Positions 51,460 through 56,000 of a stretch of 56,000 nucleotides of DNA are shown here, one piece after another; the first letter of the stretch is position 1; every line of letters begins with the position of its first letter. The notes under the pieces were generated by a model. The model was not told the DNA's origin. It made no database searches and worked only from the letters and a program-made list of their open reading frames with translations. The stretch covers positions 1-56,000 of the forward strand of contig NZ_SUMC01000056.1 of assembly GCF_005047355.1 (NCBI RefSeq). Reading direction: 5' to 3'. This stretch comes from Actinacidiphila oryziradicis (GTDB taxonomy: Bacteria; Actinomycetota; Actinomycetes; Streptomycetales; Streptomycetaceae). The translations under genes and the position numbers were made by a program.

Positions 51460-53328
51460 GTGAACGGTGAGTTCCAGCGGTGGCGCGAGCTCGGTCAGCA
51501 GTTGCGTGTCGACTCGATCCGTGCGGCAGCCGCGGCGGGTTCCGGCCATCCGACGTCGTCGATGTCGGCCGCCGACCTGATGGCGGTGCTGCTCGCCAAG
51601 TACCTGCGCTACGACTTCGACCAGCCGACGGAGCCGCTGAACGACCACCTGATCTTCTCCAAGGGGCACGCCTCGCCGCTGCTCTACGCGCTGTACAAGG
51701 CCGCGGGAGCGATCTCGGACACCGAACTGCTGTCGTTCCGCAAGCTCGGGAGCCGGCTCGAAGGCCATCCGACGCCCGGCATTCCCTGGGTCGACGTGGC
51801 CACCGGATCGCTCGGCCAGGGACTGCCCTGCGGCGTCGGCCTCGCGCTCGCGGGCAAGCGCCTGGACCGGGTGCCCTACCGGGTGTGGGTGCTGTGCGGC
51901 GACAGCGAGATGGCGGAAGGTTCGATCTGGGAAGCCTTCGACCACGCCGGCCATGAACAGCTGGACAACCTCATCGCGATCATCGACGTGAACCGCCTCG
52001 GCCAGCGAGGCGAGACGATGCTGGGCTGGGACACAGACACCTACGTACGCAGAGCGCAGGCGTTCGGCTGGCGGGCGATCGAGATCGACGGCCACGATGT
52101 CGGGGAGATCGACCGCGCCTACGAGCAGGCGCTAGCGGGCGACGGCCGACCGGTCGCGATCATCGCGCGCACCGTCAAGGGCAAGGGCGTCAGCGCGGTC
52201 GAGAACCGCAACGGCTTTCACGGCAAACCACTGGCCGATCCCAAGGCGGCGATCCGCGAGCTCGGTGGGCTGCGGGAGCTGACGGTGCGCGCGAGCGTTC
52301 CCGCCGGCGACGCGCAGCCACACCGGTTCGAGACCCACCAAGCGCCCGCGGCGAGCTGGAAGGTGGGCGATCAGGTGGCGACCCGAAGGGGTTTCGGTGA
52401 GGCACTGGCCACTCTGGCCGCCTCGAACGACCGAATCGTCGCGCTCGACGGCGAGGTCGGCAACTCGACCTACACCGAACTGTTCGCCGACGCGCATCCC
52501 GAGCGGTACTTCGAGATGTACATCGCCGAGCAGCAGCTGGTCGCAACGGCCGTCGGCTTCCAGGTGCGCGGCTGGGTGCCGTTCGCGGCCACGTTCGCGG
52601 CGTTCCTGTCGCGTGCTTACGACTTCATCCGGATGGCGGCGGTCAGCCGTGCCGACATCCGCCTGGTCGGCTCGCACTGCGGCGTCTCGATCGGCGAGGA
52701 CGGGCCCTCGCAGATGGGCCTTGAGGACATCGCTGCGCTGCGGGCGGTGCACGGCAGCACCGTCCTGTATCCGTGCTGCGCGAACCAGACCGCGAAGCTC
52801 GTTCAGGCGATGGCCGCGCAGCCCGGCATCTCCTACCTGCGAACTACGCGCGCGGCGACGCCGGTGCTCTACGCGGCCGACGAGGAGTTCGAGATCGGCG
52901 GCTCTCGGGTCGTCCGCTCCTCCGACCGCGATCAGGTCACCCTCGTCGCGGCGGGAATCACGCTTCACGAGGCGTTGGCCGCCGCCGACGAGCTGGCTGC
53001 CGAGAAAGTGGCCGCTCGCGTCGTCGACCTGTACTCGGTCAAGCCGATCGATGAGCGCACCTTGATCGAGGCAGCCGAGGCGACGGGCTTGATCGTCACC
53101 GTCGAGGACCATCACGCCGAGGGCGGGATCGGGAACGCCGTGCTCGAGGTCTTCGCCGACCACACCTCGCGGCCACGGATCGTCACGCTCGCCGTGCGGG
53201 TGATGCCGACCTCGGGGACACCGGCCGAGTTGCTCGCCCAGGCCGGCATCGACGGCGCACATATCGCTCAGACAGTGCGCGAACGCCTCGCGGCGGCACA
53301 CACGCCCACACCGCGCCCGAATCGCTGA
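51460..53328 (+). CDS. tkt: Transketolase
   Basis: 622 aa, GTG 51460. The thiamine-diphosphate domain has AAGSGHPTSSMSAADLM, SKGHASPLLYA, HPTPGIPWVDVATGSLGQGL and the TPP motif GDSEMAEGSIWEA...IIDVNRLGQ. The pyrimidine domain has YIAEQQLVATAVGFQ (catalytic Glu) and HCGVSIGEDGPSQMGLED; a C-terminal transketolase fold follows. At 622 aa without the longer bacterial insertions, it belongs to the short, vertebrate-like/actinobacterial transketolase subgroup. It moves two-carbon units in the pentose phosphate pathway and pairs with Tal and Gnd on this element. Confidence 0.95.
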   Translation: MNGEFQRWRELGQQLRVDSIRAAAAAGSGHPTSSMSAADLMAVLLAKYLRYDFDQPTEPLNDHLIFSKGHASPLLYALYKAAGAISDTELLSFRKLGSRLEGHPTPGIPWVDVATGSLGQGLPCGVGLALAGKRLDRVPYRVWVLCGDSEMAEGSIWEAFDHAGHEQLDNLIAIIDVNRLGQRGETMLGWDTDTYVRRAQAFGWRAIEIDGHDVGEIDRAYEQALAGDGRPVAIIARTVKGKGVSAVENRNGFHGKPLADPKAAIRELGGLRELTVRASVPAGDAQPHRFETHQAPAASWKVGDQVATRRGFGEALATLAASNDRIVALDGEVGNSTYTELFADAHPERYFEMYIAEQQLVATAVGFQVRGWVPFAATFAAFLSRAYDFIRMAAVSRADIRLVGSHCGVSIGEDGPSQMGLEDIAALRAVHGSTVLYPCCANQTAKLVQAMAAQPGISYLRTTRAATPVLYAADEEFEIGGSRVVRSSDRDQVTLVAAGITLHEALAAADELAAEKVAARVVDLYSVKPIDERTLIEAAEATGLIVTVEDHHAEGGIGNAVLEVFADHTSRPRIVTLAVRVMPTSGTPAELLAQAGIDGAHIAQTVRERLAAAHTPTPRPNR

Positions 53329-53395
53329 CGTCCTGCGGCGTCGACCAGCAGCCACCGGCGTCGGCGTTTGCGTGCAGGGCCCGGTCGAAGACCCT

Positions 53396-53461
53396 TCAAC
53401 GCGTGCCGTCTTTGCGCGAGGTCTCCTCGTAGACTCGGCGCCAGGTGATCTGCTCGGCCAT
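53396..53461 (-). pseudogene. N-terminal stub of a DUF488 gene
   Basis: The 22 codons from ATG 53461 read MAEQITWRRVYEETSRKDGTR, matching the start of DUF488 proteins (compare RRAYEEPGRGDGTR at 39600). A TGA follows at once, at the junction with unrelated sequence. It adjoins the UDG gene start divergently. Confidence 0.55.
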
Positions 53462-53565
53462 GACGGGCACCTTCCAGATCGATCGGTCAGCCCGGCCCGC
53501 AACCGTGGGCGGCCGCCGGCCGGGACCGTCACCGCGACCGTTCGACAGACGGCGCGAGGAGGAGC

Positions 53566-54354
53566 ATGAGCATGCACGGCAGCCACCCAACGCCGCAGAC
53601 CCGCAGCTTCCCCTTGGTGACGGCTCCCCGACTGGATTCCATGCGCGAACTGGACCAGACGGTGAGCACCTGCCGGGCCTGCCCACGGTTGGTGGCCTGG
53701 AGGGAGGAGGCCGCACGCGTCAAGCGCAGGGCCTTCCAGGACTGGGAGTACTGGGCCAGGCCCGTGCCCGGCTTCGGCCCGCCGGACGCACCGCTGGCGA
53801 TCACCGGACTGGCTCCGGCCGCGCACGGCGGCAATCGCACCGGACGCATCTTCACCGGTGACCCCTCCGGCGATGCACTCTATGCCGCCCTGTACGACCT
53901 CGGCCTCGCCTCCCAGCCCGTGGCCACGCACCGCAACGACGGGATGAAGCTGTTCGGCGTCCGGATCACGGTTCCGGTGCACTGCGCACCGCCCGACAAC
54001 CGCCCCACCACCACCGAACGCGACACCTGCCGGCCATGGCTCGCCCGGGAGCTGGAACTCCTGCGCCCGACCTTGCGCGCGATCCTGGTGCTCGGCGGCT
54101 TCGCCTGGCAGGCGCTGCTCCCGGTACTCACCAACACAGGGTGGCAGGTGCCCCGTCCGCGCCCAGCCTTCGGACACGGAGCACACGCGCAGCTCACCGA
54201 TGCCCGAAGTGAACGGGTATTGCACCTGATCGGCGGCTATCACCCGAGCCAACGCAATATGTCGACCCGCACACTGACCCCCGCCATGCTCCGCGACGTG
54301 CTGCACCGCGGTGCGGACATGGCCGACGTACCAGTCCACCGTTCTCGTCCGTGA
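53566..54354 (+). CDS. Uracil-DNA glycosylase, family 5 (UdgB-like)
   Basis: 262 aa from ATG 53566 (ATG 53572 also possible). Iron-sulfur cysteines appear in TVSTCRACPRL and later in VHCAPPDNRPTTTERDTCRPW. The uracil pocket includes FGPPDAPLAITGLAPAAHGGNRTGRIFTGD (in parts), and the C-terminal motif is GGYHPSQRNMSTRTLTP. Family-5 enzymes excise uracil, hypoxanthine and similar deaminated bases and lack the polar catalytic residue of other UDGs. It is the last cargo gene, about 230 bp from the right end of the element. A relic of a second copy lies at 44024. Confidence 0.92.
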   Translation: MSMHGSHPTPQTRSFPLVTAPRLDSMRELDQTVSTCRACPRLVAWREEAARVKRRAFQDWEYWARPVPGFGPPDAPLAITGLAPAAHGGNRTGRIFTGDPSGDALYAALYDLGLASQPVATHRNDGMKLFGVRITVPVHCAPPDNRPTTTERDTCRPWLARELELLRPTLRAILVLGGFAWQALLPVLTNTGWQVPRPRPAFGHGAHAQLTDARSERVLHLIGGYHPSQRNMSTRTLTPAMLRDVLHRGADMADVPVHRSRP

Positions 54355-54573
54355 ACAGCCGATCCTCTCCTACCGCCCGCTCCATGGAAGGACCCCTGTG
54401 CCCGGAGCCCTACGTTTACCTATCGTTCCAGCTGACACACCCACCCCGCGCAGGTGTGATCTCGGTCACGCAGTCGTGCAGGAAAAGGGACACGACGGAG
54501 TGCCGCAATGCGACACACACGAAGAGCTTCGGCCTCGTGTAAAGCGACACGACCTGCGCGGGACACGGCGTCT
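54355..54573. other. Right end region of the element with GACAC repeats
   Basis: No gene. GACAC occurs at 54489, 54512, 54546, 54562 and 54577, becoming denser toward the right junction. They could be binding sites of the recombinase complex. The frame into the kinase 3' part begins at 54508 but is not protein-like before 54586. Confidence 0.5.
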
Positions 54574-54587
54574 GCCGACACAAAGCG
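54574..54587 (+). other. attR: right junction of the mobile element
   Basis: GCCGACACAAAGCG, whose reverse complement CGCTTTGTGTCGGC matches the left end CGATTTGTCTCCGC at 11 of 14 positions. The core AGCG (54584-54587) is shared with 23828-23831. Kinase coding resumes right after it (ACCGGG...). Confidence 0.75.
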
Positions 54588-54843
54588 CACCGGGATCGGG
54601 GTCGCCATCGACGACTTCGTCTGGCTCGCCGCCTACACCTGGGCAAAGCGCCCAGACCTTGAGGTCGCGTGCCTGTCCGGCTACGGCCGCGCCTTCGCCG
54701 AGGCCGAGATGCGGGCGCTGCCCGCGTTCACCGCGCTAGCCGCTGTCGACGACCTTCAGTGGGCGGCCGGCAACGACGATGCGGTGGAGGTCGCGCGAGC
54801 CCAGCACACCCTGGCCCGGCTGGTGGTGACCGCGCACCGATGA
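54588..54843 (+). pseudogene. 3' part of the split APH-type phosphotransferase
   Basis: From the CGC codon spanning the core, the frame reads RTGIGVAIDDFVWLAAYTWA, then KRPDLEVACLSGYGRAF and AVDDLQWAAGNDD, ending at TGA 54843. These are C-lobe helices of aminoglycoside phosphotransferase-like kinases (the YG-R and AL-LDAVDDLxWA pattern). Fused to 23170-23831 it gives a 305-aa protein with no missing or extra base. By itself it has no start codon or ribosome site. Confidence 0.88.
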
Positions 54844-54958
54844 CATCCCCGCCCCGCGCCTCCGATCGGCACACCTCCGGGAAGAGGAGCTGATCCCTGA
54901 GCTGATACCGCGCCCGGACTTACGCCCTCGTTCGCCGTCACCCGCTGGAGGTCTCCCC

Positions 54959-55880
54959 GTGTACCGCTCGCTTCCCACGCCCCGCCCCAGTGGGGCTCCT
55001 CCTGCGGGGCCTGCCAACTCCGAGACCGCCATTCCCCGGCGGGCCATGGTGGCCCGGCTCGAAGCCGACGGCGACCTTCACGATCCGGCGCTCCGCGAGG
55101 CGCTGCTCGGCGTACGACGGGAGGTGCTGTTCCCGCGCGCGTACGTACGCCGCAACGAACCCGGAGCAGAGCCCGGGAAGTGGCAGCTGCCACACCGCGC
55201 CCACCCGGAAGACCTGGCCGAGTGGCTGGAGTTGATCCACAGTGGCGTCTCGGTCCTGGTCCAGCACGATGGCGAGCCGCTGTCAGGGCAACGGTGGGGC
55301 ATCGTCACCGGCGGCGCGATCACCGGTATGAGCAGCGTCATGTCGATGACTGTCCGCACGGTGGGGAGGCTGAGGTTGCGCCGAGGGCTCCGCTACCTGG
55401 ACCTGGGTACCGGAGCTGGCATCGCGTCGGCCCTGGCCAAGCACATCCTCGGTCCTGACGGATCGGTGACCACGGTGGAGTCGGACCGGGATCTGGCCGA
55501 CGCCGCAGCCGTACGGCTCGTATCCCTCGGGCTGGACGCCCACGTCCTCACCGCCGATGCCACCGGCGGCTTCGAGGCCGACGGACGACCGTACGACCGG
55601 GTGCTGTCCACCTTCGCCGTACCCCGGCTGCCCGTGCCCTGGGTTGGAGGAGCTCGCCGACGGCGGTCTGCTGCTGAACACCCCGACCAACAGCTCCCAT
55701 AGCTGGCCGGGGAACCTCCTACGACGCCGGGGCAACCGCCTCGAGGCGACGCTGGAAGGAGACCGGTCCGGTCACCGGCCGATGCACGGCTACTGCTGGT
55801 TCACCGTCCAGAAGCACCGGCATCGCGTCGTCAGCGAACCCGGACGCCGCCGCGCCACCACGGCAACGACTACGAGATGA
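54959..55880 (+). pseudogene. SAM-dependent methyltransferase (PCMT-like), frameshifted near the C-terminus
   Basis: GTG 54959 with GGAGG upstream. The PCMT-type layout is visible: AMVARLEADGDLHDPALREA, REVLFPRAYVRR, a middle QRWGIVTGGAITGMSS segment, then the SAM motif I YLDLGTGAGIASALAK and VTTVESDRDLADAA. After PYDRVLSTFAVPRLPVPW, near 55640, the frame shifts and continues as LEELADGGLLLNTPTNSSHS to 55880. Apart from the indel the enzyme is about 305 aa. Related methyltransferases occur in peptide-modifying and unassigned actinobacterial clusters; the target is unknown. It overlaps the next start (ATGA). Confidence 0.75.
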
Positions 55881-56000
55881 CGTTCGAGGTGCGCACCGCC
55901 GGAGGGGTGCACACCTTTGACAGTCTTGAGTGCGCGGCCCAAAGGCTGGCGCCGATCTGCGAAAACTGTCAGTGCCGCATTCTGGGCCATGGTCTGCAAG
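55877..56000 (+). CDS. Small cysteine-containing protein, N-terminal part (runs off right edge)
   Basis: ATG 55877 overlaps the methyltransferase stop, suggesting translational coupling. The visible 41 residues include TFEVRTAGGVHTFDSLECAA and PICENCQCRILGHGL, with a CxxCxC group that probably binds zinc. Proteins with this start accompany actinobacterial regulators or modification enzymes but have no firm function. The rest is outside the window. Confidence 0.6.
   Translation, partial: MTFEVRTAGGVHTFDSLECAAQRLAPICENCQCRILGHGLQ

Overview
The window is very GC-rich, with strong G/C bias at third codon positions, GTG and TTG starts and GGAGG-type ribosome binding sites. Protein families (ECF42 sigma factor with its YCII partner, a TIGR03086 DinB-fold protein, recombinases of actinomycete type, many IS110/IS982/IS5 fragments) point to a Streptomyces or close relative. 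The mix of insertion sequences, truncated genes and paralogue debris is typical of an accessory or chromosome-arm region. No tRNA, rRNA or CRISPR array was recognised.

Layout. 1-0.9 kb: start of a PadR regulator with its operator, then a repeat-rich non-coding patch. 0.9-7.0 kb: transposase cluster (integrase-core type, IS982, intact IS110, deleted IS110) interrupted by an ArsR-like regulator and a secreted protein. 7.0-11.7 kb: aldo/keto reductase remnant, small membrane protein, YCII-ECF42 sigma pair, IS remnants, VOC protein. 11.7-14.0 kb: a three-gene minus-strand operon (PIN nuclease, double wHTH/membrane protein, two-TM protein) that looks like a conflict or defence module. 14-23 kb: acetyltransferase fragment, SRAP peptidase, cold-shock protein, phosphatase remnant, AraC regulator divergent from a PhyH-type dioxygenase, NUDIX hydrolase, ABC transporter, and the 5' part of a phosphotransferase gene.

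Main discovery. The phosphotransferase gene stops abruptly at 23831 inside its Asp-Phe-Glu motif. The missing 3' part lies at 54588-54843, in the right frame. Joining the two halves at a shared AGCG gives an uninterrupted 918-nt (305-aa) gene. Everything between (23832-54587, 30.76 kb) is therefore best read as one integrated element. Its left end carries four overlapping recombination genes: three tyrosine recombinases plus a TnpC-like coiled-coil protein, comparable to Tn554 or 'recombinase in trio' elements. Its two ends carry an imperfect inverted repeat matching at 11 of 14 positions.

The cargo is unusual for a transposon. It holds a GAF-PP2C phosphatase, transaldolase, FAD reductase, universal stress protein, GH65 glycosidase, DinB-fold protein, DUF488 protein, FNR-type reductase, 6-phosphogluconate dehydrogenase with a glucose-6-phosphate dehydrogenase stub, a HAD phosphatase, a cytochrome-b/molybdopterin oxidoreductase, a cupin protein, succinate dehydrogenase C-A-B, transketolase and uracil-DNA glycosylase. 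Together these look like a mobile central-carbon, redox and stress package. The cargo contains duplicated and decayed copies (transaldolase, universal stress protein, DUF488, UDG). sdhA has an in-frame amber codon and several genes carry single frameshifts, so the cargo is partly decaying or the assembly has indel errors there.

Right of the element the host locus resumes with the phosphotransferase 3' end, a methyltransferase (frameshifted) and the start of a cysteine-containing small protein.
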